DNA from: an uncultured Poribacteria bacterium
GTDB taxonomy: Bacteria; Poribacteria; WGA-4E; WGA-3G
Direction: 5' to 3'
Assembly: GCA_951828515.1 (NCBI GenBank)
Contig: OX639992.1
Span: 4,256,217 to 4,320,216, forward strand
DNA: 64,000 bases
The notes beneath the pieces were generated by a model. The model saw only the letters and a program-made list of their open reading frames with translations, was not told the DNA's origin and made no database searches. The position numbers and the translations under genes are program-made. Positions 24,659 to 33,833 of this stretch are shown here, one piece after another. Numbering within the stretch: the first letter of the stretch is position 1; the number at the start of each line of letters is the position of its first letter.

Positions 24659-24822
24659 TATATTAACTAAAATTAACGAATAGAATTCCATCTAACCTGT
24701 AATTGCCCTTTTGGTTTAAAGGCGATTCATAGGTATTAGGTGGGGTTTACTTAATTAATCTCTGCTCTCTGCTTTTGTTGCAACAGCAGTGGAGCCATCA
24801 GTCCGAAGAGAGGCATGAAAAT

Positions 24823-25314
24823 TTGAATCCATATGAACTCCTGCTTATCATCACGCCCGACCACGATGAAAACGAAGCAGAGGCTCTTGCGAACCAAGTA
24901 AAGGGCATTATCGAAGGTGGTGGGACTCTCCTGAAGGTTGATCCCTGGGGAAAAAAACGACTCGCCTATCCTATCCGGAAACGGAGTGAAGGCTATTATG
25001 TGCTCTACATTTTTGAGAGCGCACCGAGTTTTGTCGCGCAATTAAATCAATCCCTGCATGTCATTGAAGCGATTTTACGGTATATGGTCGTCCAATACGA
25101 GGATGATATTGATAAGTTGAAAGCCGAACTAACCGCTGAAGCAGCCGAGTCCGATGAATCAACGTCAGATGGCGAATCGGCACCGGATGAAAAAGTGACA
25201 TCGGATAAGGAATCAGCATCAGGCGAGAAATCAACGTCGGATGATAACGCAGAGGCTGAAGATACAACAGACGATGATGATGCAGAGGCTGAAGATACAA
25301 CAGAGTCCGCCTAA
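24823..25314 (+). CDS. rpsF: 30S ribosomal protein S6 with acidic tail
   Basis: The start is placed at the TTG at 24823 because NPYELLLIITPD matches the S6 N-terminus and gaagagagg lies just upstream. The open frame extends back to 24775 without homology. An ATG at 24814 in another frame stops after three codons. The S6 body (GKKRLAYPIRKRSEGYYVLYIF, VQYEDD) occupies residues ~1-100. The last ~60 residues are an unusually long acidic, Ser/Thr-rich tail with a repeated AEAEDTT. S6 binds S18 in the small-subunit platform. The gene order S6-SSB-S18-L9-DnaB is the widespread bacterial one. Confidence 0.93.
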   Translation: MNPYELLLIITPDHDENEAEALANQVKGIIEGGGTLLKVDPWGKKRLAYPIRKRSEGYYVLYIFESAPSFVAQLNQSLHVIEAILRYMVVQYEDDIDKLKAELTAEAAESDESTSDGESAPDEKVTSDKESASGEKSTSDDNAEAEDTTDDDDAEAEDTTESA

Positions 25315-25399
25315 AATAAGCGTCATCTAAATTCTAAACAAACTTTTGGCTTGTAGGCTACCGTAAAAGGTCTGAGCCTACAGATAATAAGGAGAAATC

Positions 25400-25870
25400 A
25401 TGGCAAGTTACAACAAGGTCATCCTGATGGGAAATCTGACACGGGATCCTGAAGTGAAATTCCTGCCAAGTGGAACAGCCATCGCGAATTTTGGACTGGC
25501 TATGAGTGAACGGTATACGGACCGGCAGACCGGTGAACAGAAAGAGAATGTCTGTTTTGTTGATGTAGAAGCATGGGATAGGCAGGCAGAATTAGTGGGT
25601 GAGTATTTCACCAAAGGCAGTCCCATTTTCCTTGAGGGGTCCCTCAGATATGATTCCTGGGAAGCTGATGACGGCACGAAACGGAACCGTCTTAAAGTCC
25701 GTCTGCAGCGGTTTCAGTTTGTCGGACGACGTGATGACAATGAGGCGGGCGGTGGATACACCGATGCCCGACCCGCAGCTGGATCAGGACAGGCAGCAGC
25801 TTATCAGGACGCACCCGCTCCCGATACGAGCCAAGCACCTTCCGGAACAGAGGACGACATTCCATTCTAA
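25400..25870 (+). CDS. ssb: Single-stranded DNA-binding protein
   Basis: This 156-residue SSB has an N-terminal OB fold (NKVILMGNLTRDPEVKFLPSG, NVCFVDVEAWDRQAELV, IFLEGSLRYDSWE), a flexible Gly/Ala/Pro-rich linker and the acidic tip DDIPF that recruits repair and replication proteins. ataaggagaa precedes the ATG. It sits between rpsF and rpsR as in most bacteria. Replication functions are reinforced by dnaB three genes on. Confidence 0.97.
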   Translation: MASYNKVILMGNLTRDPEVKFLPSGTAIANFGLAMSERYTDRQTGEQKENVCFVDVEAWDRQAELVGEYFTKGSPIFLEGSLRYDSWEADDGTKRNRLKVRLQRFQFVGRRDDNEAGGGYTDARPAAGSGQAAAYQDAPAPDTSQAPSGTEDDIPF

Positions 25871-26030
25871 GTATGGCTATCAGCCGTCGGCTATCAGCAA
25901 TCAGTCTATGAGCCATCGGTTTCCATCGAAAACCATCGGTTCGCTATCAGCAAAGACCGCGTTGACGACGCTATCTTTGCTGATTACTGACTGCTGACTG
26001 CTGACTGCTATTTAAAAAAAGGAACAGAAT
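25871..26030. repeat. Palindromic intergenic repeat between ssb and rpsR
   Basis: It contains ctatcagccgtcggctatcagc near its left end and gctgattactgactgctgactgctgactgct at its right, with an internal palindrome around ccatcggtttccatcgaaaaccatcgg. The right half uses the same words as the tandem repeat inside the propeller gene (14365-14578). Confidence 0.7.
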
Positions 26031-26034
26031 TGAT

Positions 26035-26235
26035 ATGGCATTCCGTCGCAGGCAGCGCTATCATAAGATTGAATCTTTCGATTACAAAGATGTGGATACG
26101 CTGCGAAAATTTATTAATGAACGTGGTAAAATTGTGAGTCGCCGAGTCACTGGACTATCGGCGAAGCAACAACGAATGGTAACGCGCGCAGTCAAGCGCG
26201 CCCGTAATATGGCACTCTTGCCGTTTACGCGATAG
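26035..26235 (+). CDS. rpsR: 30S ribosomal protein S18
   Basis: This 66-residue basic protein shows the S18 signatures [41 protein letters not shown] and the ending LLPFT. No zinc-binding cysteines are present (C- form). The ribosome-binding site is a short aaagga. It binds next to S6 on the platform of the small subunit. Confidence 0.97.
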   Translation: MAFRRRQRYHKIESFDYKDVDTLRKFINERGKIVSRRVTGLSAKQQRMVTRAVKRARNMALLPFTR

Positions 26236-26318
26236 AAGTGGGCAGACCCTTACAATGGGTTCCCCTATGAAGTATGGTTTTTTGGGGAGGGAAATCCAAA
26301 CCCAAAATTTTCTACCTT

Positions 26319-26395
26319 AGCCCGTAATGAAATTATGCCTGCTTTGGACATACGGGGCATAATTTGTCTTTGCTTTACATTTGGAGGGCGGATCT
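26319..26395 (+). repeat. Dispersed repeat B, copy 1 (upstream of rplI)
   Basis: tagcccgtaatgaaatta, then ggcataatttgtctttgcttt and acatttggagggcgg, are shared with 42488-42558 upstream of tsaC. Each copy is followed ~40 bp later by a CCGCAAGG-AAATTAAAA tail. Confidence 0.8.
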
Positions 26396-26434
26396 CAGGA
26401 ACACACGTAAAATATCCAAATTTGCGTCGTTTCT

Positions 26435-26453
26435 CCGCAAGGTATAATTAAAA
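26435..26453 (+). promoter_or_regulatory. Repeat-A tail acting as ribosome-binding site of rplI
   Basis: CCGCAAGGTATAATTAAAA ends one base before the rplI ATG. The same word immediately precedes mlaF and radA. AAGG is the only Shine-Dalgarno-like match, 12-14 nt upstream of the start. Confidence 0.6.
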
Positions 26454-26454
26454 A

Positions 26455-26901
26455 ATGGAAGTCATTCTAAAGAAAAGTGTTGAAGGTCTCGGTCTACCGG
26501 GCGATGTACTGAAAGTCGCAAATGGATACGCTCGTAACTATCTGCTTCCTATGCAGTTAGCCGTACATGCAACCGAGCGAAACCGCCGACACTTAGAACA
26601 CGAGAAACGGGTAATTGATCATCAAGAGGCGAGGGATAAAGAACAGGCACAGGAACTCGCGACACAGATGACAGGTGTTACATGCACACTGAGCAGGCGT
26701 GCTGGTGAAAATGATCGTCTCTTCGGATCAGTTACCTCTATGGACATCGCAGAAAATGTGCGAACGCAGGGGTTTGATTTGGAACGACGGTTCTTTGAAC
26801 TCGCAGAGCCGATTCGCGAACTCGGCGTGTTTACGGTGCCGGTCAAGCTGCATACAGATGTTGTCGTCGAACTCCGCGTTGTTATTGAACGTGAAGAGTA
26901 A
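26455..26901 (+). CDS. rplI: 50S ribosomal protein L9
   Basis: This 148-residue protein has the L9 N-terminal domain (MEVILKKSVEGLGLPGDVLKV, NGYARNYLLPMQLA), a long connecting helix (residues ~50-80) and the C-terminal domain (GENDRLFGSVTSMDIAENV, ELGVFTVPVKLH). It binds 23S rRNA near the base of the L1 stalk. It is usually directly behind rpsR. Here 219 bp of repeat sequence separates them and provides its start context. Confidence 0.97.
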   Translation: MEVILKKSVEGLGLPGDVLKVANGYARNYLLPMQLAVHATERNRRHLEHEKRVIDHQEARDKEQAQELATQMTGVTCTLSRRAGENDRLFGSVTSMDIAENVRTQGFDLERRFFELAEPIRELGVFTVPVKLHTDVVVELRVVIEREE

Positions 26902-27042
26902 TTAGGCAGGTAAGGCTATTCTGTTTTCCTTTTTTCAGGGTGTTTTCGGGGAACCGAACCCAGTAGGCGCGGTTTCCAACCGTTCCAGACATGGAAAAAG
27001 TGTATTCAAATATCGGGCAATCCGATAAATTTTTAAAACGAA

Positions 27043-28386
27043 ATGCCCCTAATTATGCAGGCACAACTGGTTGATTCCCTCTCTGATAAGGAAGCCGAGC
27101 AAGCAGTCCTGGGCGCGATGATGACCGAAAAATCGGTTATTCCTCAAGTAATGAGCAAGCTCGGGCAGACCTCTGATGTGTTTCTCACTGTAGACCATCA
27201 GCTTATCTATTCAGCTATCCTTGCTGTATATGATCGCGTTACCAATGCGGATCCGCTTCTTGTTGCGGATGAGTTGAAGCGAGTGGACCAATTGAACCGG
27301 GCTGGTGGGACAGAGTACTTATACGAACTACAGGCTCCCATTGTGGAGACAGAAAGTACGGAGTTTTACGCAGATATCCTCTATGAAAAGGCGACGCGCC
27401 GTCGGTTAATTCGAGCGACCGCTCAGATTCGCGAGATGGCGTACGACGAAGGGGTCGGAATTGCTGATGTTCTGAATCAATCACAGGAAACCGTTTTTGA
27501 GCTTGGTCAGTCAGATACCCAACGCGGGTTTGTCGCTATCCGTTCATTGCTCACAGAGAGTCTTGGCGCGGTTGAGCGTTTGTATCATAAAAAGAGTCGA
27601 TTTTTAGGCGTGCCGACCGGCTTTATGGATTTTGACCATATGACATCAGGGTTACAGCCCGGTAATCTGATTATCATTGCTGCGCGACCGAGTATGGGAA
27701 AAACAACCTTGGTGCTGAACATAGCACAGAACATTGCCCTTGAAGAAAAACGTCCAGTCGCTATCTTTAGTCTTGAGATGCCCTCACAGGATATCGCGAT
27801 GCGAATGTTAGCTACTGAATCCCGGATTGATTTTGGAAGGCTCCGAACCGGTAGTTTCAGCGAAGATTATTGGAGACCCTTGACTGAAGGGGCAAGTCGA
27901 TTGGCTGAAGCACCCATCCTCATTAACGATAATCGTGGGCTTACGGTTCAAAGTCTACGAGCCGAGGGACGACGCTTAAAAGGTGAACACAGTGATCTGG
28001 CAGTCATTATCGTTGACTATCTGCAACTATTGAGAGGGACGGGTAGATATCACGCGCGTGAACAGGAGATTTCTGAAATTTCCCGCGCTTTGAAAATCCT
28101 CGCATGGGAACTGAATGTGCCAATTATCGCTTGTTCGCAATTGAGTCGTGAGATTGAACGCCGCCCTGATAAACGTCCGCAACTTTCAGATTTGCGGGAA
28201 TCCGGGGCAATCGAACAGGATGCTGATCTCGTTGCCTTTTTACACCGGGATGATTATTATGAAGATGAAGATGTCGGAAACAGGGTTGAAGCCTACATCA
28301 TGGTTAAGAAACAGCGTAACGGACCAACCGGGACGGTTATTCTTTATTTTACTAAAAGCGAGATGCGCTTTGAAAACCCCAGTTAG
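27043..28386 (+). CDS. dnaB: Replicative DNA helicase DnaB
   Basis: This 447-residue DnaB has an N-terminal domain (SDKEAEQAVLGAMM...) and a RecA-like motor with Walker A ARPSMGKTT (residue ~222), FSLEMPSQDIAMRML, Walker B IIVDYLQLL, CSQLSREIERRPDKRPQLSDL and the arginine-finger region ESGAIEQDADLVAFLHRDDYY. It unwinds DNA at replication forks as a hexamer and loads primase. No intein is present. The ATG at 27055 (MQAQLVDS) is an alternative start. Confidence 0.97.
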   Translation: MPLIMQAQLVDSLSDKEAEQAVLGAMMTEKSVIPQVMSKLGQTSDVFLTVDHQLIYSAILAVYDRVTNADPLLVADELKRVDQLNRAGGTEYLYELQAPIVETESTEFYADILYEKATRRRLIRATAQIREMAYDEGVGIADVLNQSQETVFELGQSDTQRGFVAIRSLLTESLGAVERLYHKKSRFLGVPTGFMDFDHMTSGLQPGNLIIIAARPSMGKTTLVLNIAQNIALEEKRPVAIFSLEMPSQDIAMRMLATESRIDFGRLRTGSFSEDYWRPLTEGASRLAEAPILINDNRGLTVQSLRAEGRRLKGEHSDLAVIIVDYLQLLRGTGRYHAREQEISEISRALKILAWELNVPIIACSQLSREIERRPDKRPQLSDLRESGAIEQDADLVAFLHRDDYYEDEDVGNRVEAYIMVKKQRNGPTGTVILYFTKSEMRFENPS

Positions 28387-28526
28387 ATGGTTTTCAGCAC
28401 GCTACGCTTTCAGTGCGATTTTTCTTGCGAAAAAACCTTTCAGTTTTCAATGAAGAGGTGTTTTGCCGAAATCAGTGCTCTCTTCTAACCGATAACTGAC
28501 AACTGATAACTATTACAATAGAAAAT
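28387..28526. repeat. Palindromic intergenic repeat upstream of mlaE
   Basis: atggttttcagcacgctacg..., an internal inverted pair around gaagaggtgttttgccg...ctctcttc, and the ending ccgataactgacaactgataacta just before the ATG. It is the same family as the copies before ispF, nuoI, the LDH-like gene and xdhC. Confidence 0.7.
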
Positions 28527-29351
28527 ATGGAGCAACAGTCCACTATACACGAAGCCCCGCCGGGTTTCCCGGATTTGGTTAAGATTCGGTTGCACAAAGT
28601 TCTTTCTGAGGTGGGACACGCCTTTACGCTCTTTTTTCAAACAATCATTCAAATTTTCCGTCCTCCCTTTCAGTTTGATCTGTTAGTTAAGCAGTTGTTG
28701 TTGATCGGTTTCAATTCTTTGGCTGTTGTTATTGTCTCCGGGTTTTTCACGGGAATGGTATTGGGTGTTCAGGGGTACATTCAGCTCAAACCTTATGCCG
28801 TGGAAGGGTCGGTGGCGAGATTCGTCTGCGTTTCAGTCGTAAAAGAACTCGGTCCGATGATTACTGCGTTTGTGCTTGCCGGACGTATCGGAGCATCGAT
28901 TACTGCTGAGCTTTCAACGATGAAGGTTACCGAGCAAATTGATGCCCTTGAGGTAATGGGCACTAATCCAGTCAAGTATCTGGTTGTGCCGCGTTTTCTC
29001 GCGTGTTCTATAATGTTACCGACACTTACTATCTATTCGACGTTTGCGGGCATCGCAGGCGGTTTTGTCGCCGTTGTTGCGCTGTTCGATGTGAATGGAT
29101 CCTTTTTTCTTTTGGAAGTGCAGAAGAATCTTTTTGTCGGAAGCGTTCTCATTAGTTTGATTAAAGCGACCTCTTTCGGGATGGCAATTGCTGCGGTCGG
29201 CTGCTACAAGGGGTTTAGTATCTCGACAGCAGGTGGCGCAGAGGGAGTCGGAATCGCTACAACTGGCTCTGCTGTAATCTCTCTTATTGCTATTCTCGTT
29301 TTAGATTTTGTCTTGAATCATATACTCTTTAACATTTTGGGGATGGTATAA
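28527..29351 (+). CDS. mlaE: MlaE-type permease of lipid ABC transporter
   Basis: This 274-residue inner-membrane protein of the MlaE/DUF140 family has about five to six transmembrane helices (SLAVVIVSGFFTGMVLGVQ, PRFLACSIMLPTLTIY, the last helix near the C-terminus) and the family signature VVKELGPMITAFVLAGRIGASITAELSTM (split 28841-28925). It works with the ATPase and MCE protein encoded next to move phospholipids between the membranes of a diderm envelope. There are 296 bp of repeat between it and the ATPase gene. Confidence 0.95.
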   Translation: MEQQSTIHEAPPGFPDLVKIRLHKVLSEVGHAFTLFFQTIIQIFRPPFQFDLLVKQLLLIGFNSLAVVIVSGFFTGMVLGVQGYIQLKPYAVEGSVARFVCVSVVKELGPMITAFVLAGRIGASITAELSTMKVTEQIDALEVMGTNPVKYLVVPRFLACSIMLPTLTIYSTFAGIAGGFVAVVALFDVNGSFFLLEVQKNLFVGSVLISLIKATSFGMAIAAVGCYKGFSISTAGGAEGVGIATTGSAVISLIAILVLDFVLNHILFNILGMV

Positions 29352-29407
29352 TTAGCCGTCAGGCATCAGCCTGCCTCGCAGTGAGAGTAAAGAGGTTTTC
29401 GCCTCAT

Positions 29408-29647
29408 AAAGGTTCCTCAAGAGTATAAGTAAAAACGGTAGCCTGCAACAACGGCGCAGGCGGATATGCGCAACACCCGTTGAAGTTCAAATGTACGCTG
29501 TGCCTCCGCAAGGTAAAATTAAAAGAATAAAGGTTTCCTCAAGAGTATAAGTAAAAACGGTAGCCTGCAACAACGGCGCAGGCGGATATGCGCACCGCCC
29601 GTTGAAGTCCAAACGCACGCTGTGCCTCCGTAAGGTAAAATTAAAAG
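29408..29647 (+). repeat. Repeat A: two tandem ~120-bp copies before the ABC ATPase gene
   Basis: Copies 29408-29526 and 29529-29647 are about 93% alike by eye. Each has aaaggtt(t)cctcaagagtataagt, a GCCTGC/GCAGGC hairpin (cctgcaacaacggcgcagg), gttgaag and the tail CCGCAAGGTAAAATTAAAA. The second tail abuts the ATG at 29648 and provides its only ribosome-binding site. 29352-29407 is a short piece of another repeat (cctcgcagtgagagt). Confidence 0.85.
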
Positions 29648-30427
29648 ATGATTTCAATTAGGAACGTCACAAAAAATTTTGGAGGCAAAAACGTTTTAAA
29701 CGGACTCAGCCTCGAAATTCCACGTGGCGAAACGCTCGTGATTATGGGACGTAGCGGGTGCGGTAAGAGTGTGCTCCTAAAGATTATCACAGGATTGATG
29801 TCCGCCGATTCCGGTGAAATTTGGTTTGATGGAATGGAAATATCAAACCTAAACAGAAAAAAAATGAACGTCCTCCGCCGAAAGGTTGGAATGCTGTTTC
29901 AGTCTGCTGCCCTTTTTGATTCGATGACTGTCGCAGAGAACGTTGCTTTTATGCTCGATCAGCATACAGATCTTGACAGGCGAGAGATGCATAAGATTGT
30001 TGACGAAAAACTTAGCCTTGTTGATTTAGCCGATGTTCAGGACTTGCGTCCCGCTGAATTAAGCGGTGGTATGCGAAAACGGGTTGGACTCGCACGCGCC
30101 CTCGCATTTGATCCGGAGGTTATTTTTTATGATGAACCCACAACCGGACTTGATCCGGTTACCTGTACCGAAATCAATCAACTGATTGGCGATCTCCATG
30201 AGAGACTGCAAGTCACCTCTGTTGTGGTTACACATGATATGCACAGTGCCTTCAGTGTCGCGACTCGGATGGCGATGATTCATGAAGGTCGGCAGATCGC
30301 TTATGGCAGTCCAAATGAAATTATCAACATCGACGATCCCATTTTGCAGCAGTTCATCCTATTTGGGGCACCAGATCAAATTCTCAACATGGAAAATCCC
30401 ATTTTGAAAGAATATTTGGGGAGATAG
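29648..30427 (+). CDS. mlaF: MlaF-type ATP-binding protein of lipid ABC transporter
   Basis: This 259-residue ABC ATPase has Walker A MGRSGCGKS, the Q-loop FQSAALFDSMTV, the signature LSGGMRKRVGLARAL, Walker B VIFYDEPTTGLDP and the H-loop VVTHDM, as in MlaF. The C-terminal ~30 residues repeat a short unit (DDPILQQFILFGAPDQILN / MENPILKEYLG). It is followed at 1 bp by the MCE gene. Confidence 0.95.
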   Translation: MISIRNVTKNFGGKNVLNGLSLEIPRGETLVIMGRSGCGKSVLLKIITGLMSADSGEIWFDGMEISNLNRKKMNVLRRKVGMLFQSAALFDSMTVAENVAFMLDQHTDLDRREMHKIVDEKLSLVDLADVQDLRPAELSGGMRKRVGLARALAFDPEVIFYDEPTTGLDPVTCTEINQLIGDLHERLQVTSVVVTHDMHSAFSVATRMAMIHEGRQIAYGSPNEIINIDDPILQQFILFGAPDQILNMENPILKEYLGR

Positions 30428-30428
30428 C

Positions 30429-31985
30429 ATGAACTTTTGGACATCTTCTGTAAAAGTCGGTGTAATGGTACTTATCGCAATCGTTTTTCTCACAATTCTT
30501 CTTACGAATGCTGAGAATTGGCCCTGGGCAACTGCTGGTGATGAACTGACGTTTCAATTTCGTTCTGTCAACGGGCTTTATGTCGGGGCAGGGGTTTACC
30601 TATCTGGTGTCCCAATTGGCAAAGTAACGGCTATTGAGCTCCATCCTGATACCGATAATGTACACATTAAGGCGAAAGTCAAAAACGCATTTGAATGGTT
30701 GCGAGAGGACTGTAGTGCCAGAATTTCTATGAACGGGTTTGTCGGGGAAATTTATATCGCGCTTGACAATGGACCCCTTGAAAACCCGACCTTAAAACCA
30801 GCGAACCTACCGATTGTTGGAAAAGATCCTGTGAATGCCTTGGAACTCCTTGAGCAGACAAGTGCCGGTATGACACAGGCTATTGAGCTCACAACCGCTG
30901 CGAATGAGGTGCTTCAAGCGAACCAAGAAGCGATTCAGCTCGCCATTAAGGAGATTCGAGAGGTCGTCGCCCTCACTGGAAAAACTATTGAGAAGTTGAG
31001 CATTGACTCTGGAGAGACGGTAAAAACTTTAACACAACTCGCCTTGGAAAACGATAGGCGGTTTCAGGGAACCCTCGTAAAGGTAAATAACCTTATAACA
31101 CAATTGGAAGGCGATTCCCTGATGGTGAGCAGTCAAATCAGTGACATTACACGTGAACTCTTGCGGCTCCTGAATCAGAATTCGCCGAAGTTCAACACTA
31201 TTTTTACCGATATTCGCGCAACAACATCAGAATTTCGACAGATAACACAGAATTTTCGCTCAGATTTCGACACATTAGCCGCACAGGTTTCTGCCCTCGT
31301 CGCGCAAAGTAGTCGTGCTATTGAAACCGGAGAAGCCAATATCGCACCAATATTAGAAAATCTAAAGGCGACGACTGCTTCGATCGCTGCTCTGGAGGCG
31401 AACGTCAATCGTTTTCTTACCACGCTTAACGAAGGCGAGGGAACTGTTGCGCAATTGCTGAACGCACCCGAACCACTTAAAGATGTCCAGCGAACCTTGC
31501 AAAATGTCGACAAAACGATGAATGCGGTAACGGAACTCTCTCAAAGAACTGAGAGGCAATTGGAACAGTTTAATTTACCGAAGTTTGGCTGGGATTATGA
31601 ACTCCGCTATCTAAGTCTCGAAGAGCGGCTACACAACGAATTGGCGTTTTTACTCTCTCAGGAACCTAATGCACACTATAGGTTCGGAATAGGGGTTCGC
31701 GACGAGAAGGTTCGATTTGAGTTTCAATATGCCTATGATGTGACAGATTTTCTTCGGGCACGTGCTGGGTTCATGCGCTCCAGAGTCGGCGCGGGGTTGG
31801 ATTTGTGGTTGTGGTCTCGACGTTTCGGTATCAGCGTTGAAGGTGTAGGGTTGACAAGCACGGAACCGGAGTTGAACGCGGAAGCGGCGTTCCGATTCTT
31901 CCGATATGGGCAATTCCTGATCGGGGCAGAGAATTTGACCGGTGAGCGGCGTTGGACAACAGGATTTCGCTTTTTTGATTTTTAA
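30429..31985 (+). CDS. mlaD: MlaD-type MCE-domain protein with long coiled coil and C-terminal beta region
   Basis: This 518-residue protein has an N-terminal transmembrane helix (residues ~8-25) and one MCE domain (~38-118: FQFRSVNGLYVGAGVYLSGV, RISMNGFVGEIYIALDNG). A ~260-residue helical region rich in heptads follows, then a C-terminal ~110 residues of alternating strands (YRFGIGVRDEKVRFEFQYAY) ending in aromatic FRFFDF. Typical MlaD is ~180 aa. The helical region could form the hydrophobic tube seen in PqiB/YebT-like proteins. The end resembles an outer-membrane strand set, which would let it span the periplasm; that is inference. It is translated with the ATPase. Confidence 0.88.
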   Translation: MNFWTSSVKVGVMVLIAIVFLTILLTNAENWPWATAGDELTFQFRSVNGLYVGAGVYLSGVPIGKVTAIELHPDTDNVHIKAKVKNAFEWLREDCSARISMNGFVGEIYIALDNGPLENPTLKPANLPIVGKDPVNALELLEQTSAGMTQAIELTTAANEVLQANQEAIQLAIKEIREVVALTGKTIEKLSIDSGETVKTLTQLALENDRRFQGTLVKVNNLITQLEGDSLMVSSQISDITRELLRLLNQNSPKFNTIFTDIRATTSEFRQITQNFRSDFDTLAAQVSALVAQSSRAIETGEANIAPILENLKATTASIAALEANVNRFLTTLNEGEGTVAQLLNAPEPLKDVQRTLQNVDKTMNAVTELSQRTERQLEQFNLPKFGWDYELRYLSLEERLHNELAFLLSQEPNAHYRFGIGVRDEKVRFEFQYAYDVTDFLRARAGFMRSRVGAGLDLWLWSRRFGISVEGVGLTSTEPELNAEAAFRFFRYGQFLIGAENLTGERRWTTGFRFFDF

Positions 31986-32077
31986 TTTTGGGGCACCTGG
32001 GTTGTGCGCCCTTCCAGTACGCACGGGTTCTTGGCGAGGTTAAGCGTTTGCGCATCCATCTGTTGAGACGTTGTGCG

Positions 32078-32277
32078 AAAAACGGTAGCCTGCAACACCG
32101 GCGCAGGCGGATATAAGGAACGCACTTTACAGTCAAAACGCACGTTGTTCCTCCGCAAGGTAAAATTAAAAACCTGCAACACCGGCGCAGGCGGATATAA
32201 GGAACGCACTTTACAGTCAAAATGCACGTTGTTCCTCCGCAAGGTAAAATTAAAAGACCGCAAGGTAAAATTAAAGA
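32078..32277 (+). repeat. Repeat A: two shorter copies plus a tail fragment before radA
   Basis: Copies 32078-32171 and 32173-32256 share cctgcaacaccggcgcagg, gcggatataaggaacgcac and the tail CCGCAAGGTAAAATTAAAA. A third, tail-only fragment (32258-32277) directly precedes the radA ATG. GGAAC...GTTCC in each copy can extend the fold. 31986-32077 has no gene. Confidence 0.85.
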
Positions 32278-33639
32278 ATGGCACGAGAGAAACGCAAATT
32301 TGTCTGTCAAGAGTGTGGATATATAACGCCAAAGACGCTCGGACGGTGTCCGAGTTGTAGGAGTTGGCAGAGTTTTGCCGAAGAAATAGAGACACTCACG
32401 ACACAATCAAAACACCGTGATATCGGACAAATGTCTCGCGAGCCTGAACCCATTTCGCAAGTTACAGCGAGCGATGTAGAACGACATCTCACGGGGATGT
32501 CAGAGTTTGACAGAGTACTGGGGGGTGGAATTGTACCAGGTTCTGTAGTCCTTATCGGTGGCGATCCAGGAATCGGCAAATCTACGTTGTTATTACAAGC
32601 CAGTGACGCGTTAAGCCGGAACTATGGAGATGTGCTTTATGTTTCCGGTGAGGAATCTGTGAGCCAGACGAAACTCCGTGCAACTCGACTCGGCGTTGAA
32701 TCTGATACGCTCTATGTGTTGTGTGAAAACAATTTGGAGCAGATTGAAAAGTATATTGAGGCGCGAGAACCGAAGGTCGTCATCGTTGATTCTATACAAA
32801 CGGTTTATTTGTCGAGTATCCCGTCTGCACCTGGGAGCGTCACGCAGATTCGTGAGTGTGCCGGGCATCTCCTAATTTGTGCGAAGAATCGGAATATCCC
32901 GGTGTTTCTCGTTGGGCATGTGACAAAGGAGGGCGCCCTCGCGGGACCTCGCGTTTTAGAGCACATGGTGGATACCGTCCTCTATTTTGAGGGTGAACAA
33001 CACCACATTTATCGTATCCTTCGAGCGATCAAAAATCGGTTCGGCTCTACGAATGAAATCGGAATCTTTGAGATGCAGAGCACAGGTCTTGCGGATGTGA
33101 TGAACCCGTCAGAACTCTTTTTAAGCAACAGAGAGGAAGAAGTTTCAGGATCCGTCGTCGTTTCAAGTATAGAGGGGACCCGACCCCTGCTCATGGAAGT
33201 GCAGGCACTTGTCGTGCCTACGCATTACGGAAATCCCCGCAATACGGCTGCTGGGGTGGACCGACACCGAATCGCTTTACTCATTGCGGTCCTAAATAAA
33301 AGAGTAGGGATTAACGTTGGGGATTCTGATGTTTTTGTTAACATTACGGGTGGGTTACGCATTGATGAACCCGGTATAGATCTCGGCGTGATGATGGCGA
33401 TATCCTCAAGTCATCGCGATTTACCAGTGGATCGGAAGACTGTAGTGATCGGTGAGGTTGGGCTTGGGGGTGAAATTCGTCCTGTAACGCATGTGGAGAG
33501 GCGGATCCGGGAAGCCGCGAAGTTAGGATTCAAACGCGTAATTTTTCCCGAATATAACCGGAAAAGCTTGGAAATTGACGAGAATATTGAACTTGTGGGG
33601 GTTAGCGACGTATATGACAGTATCGGGGCTTTGCTGTAA
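32278..33639 (+). CDS. radA: DNA repair protein RadA (Sms)
   Basis: This 453-residue RadA has the N-terminal zinc finger CQECGYITPKTLGRCPSC, Walker A GGDPGIGKST, Walker B-type VVIVDSIQTVY, the RadA-specific KNRFGS motif (residue ~252) and the C-terminal Lon-like domain (VFVNITGGLRIDEPGIDLGVM). RadA is a hexameric branch-migration helicase for recombination. The ATG is 1 bp behind repeat-A sequence, which provides the Shine-Dalgarno-like AAGG. Confidence 0.96.
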   Translation: MAREKRKFVCQECGYITPKTLGRCPSCRSWQSFAEEIETLTTQSKHRDIGQMSREPEPISQVTASDVERHLTGMSEFDRVLGGGIVPGSVVLIGGDPGIGKSTLLLQASDALSRNYGDVLYVSGEESVSQTKLRATRLGVESDTLYVLCENNLEQIEKYIEAREPKVVIVDSIQTVYLSSIPSAPGSVTQIRECAGHLLICAKNRNIPVFLVGHVTKEGALAGPRVLEHMVDTVLYFEGEQHHIYRILRAIKNRFGSTNEIGIFEMQSTGLADVMNPSELFLSNREEEVSGSVVVSSIEGTRPLLMEVQALVVPTHYGNPRNTAAGVDRHRIALLIAVLNKRVGINVGDSDVFVNITGGLRIDEPGIDLGVMMAISSSHRDLPVDRKTVVIGEVGLGGEIRPVTHVERRIREAAKLGFKRVIFPEYNRKSLEIDENIELVGVSDVYDSIGALL

Positions 33640-33833
33640 TACGATTCGTAATTTGTTGGTGGTCATAAAGCCTAAATCGAAGCATTGTTAGTGAATCTGC
33701 TTACAGAGGACGTTGCGAATCTGAGCGAAGATACTTAAAACCAGAGGTATCTTGTAAGCGCGAATGAAGTCCGCGCCTGCAAAGGGCAGCACTATTTTTC
33801 GAGTTACATGTTGAGTACAATGGAGTAGAAAAA

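Noticed and set aside
24775-24822. N-terminal extension of ribosomal protein S6
   Set aside because: It has no similarity to S6; the TTG at 24823 gives the standard N-terminus with a ribosome-binding site.
29408-29647. CRISPR array or attachment sites
   Set aside because: The ~120-bp copies are tandem duplicates with no spacers, and no cas or integrase gene is near.
33640-33833. Possible RNA gene between radA and the PIN-TRAM gene
   Set aside because: No cloverleaf or known RNA pattern could be drawn; only short repeats were seen.
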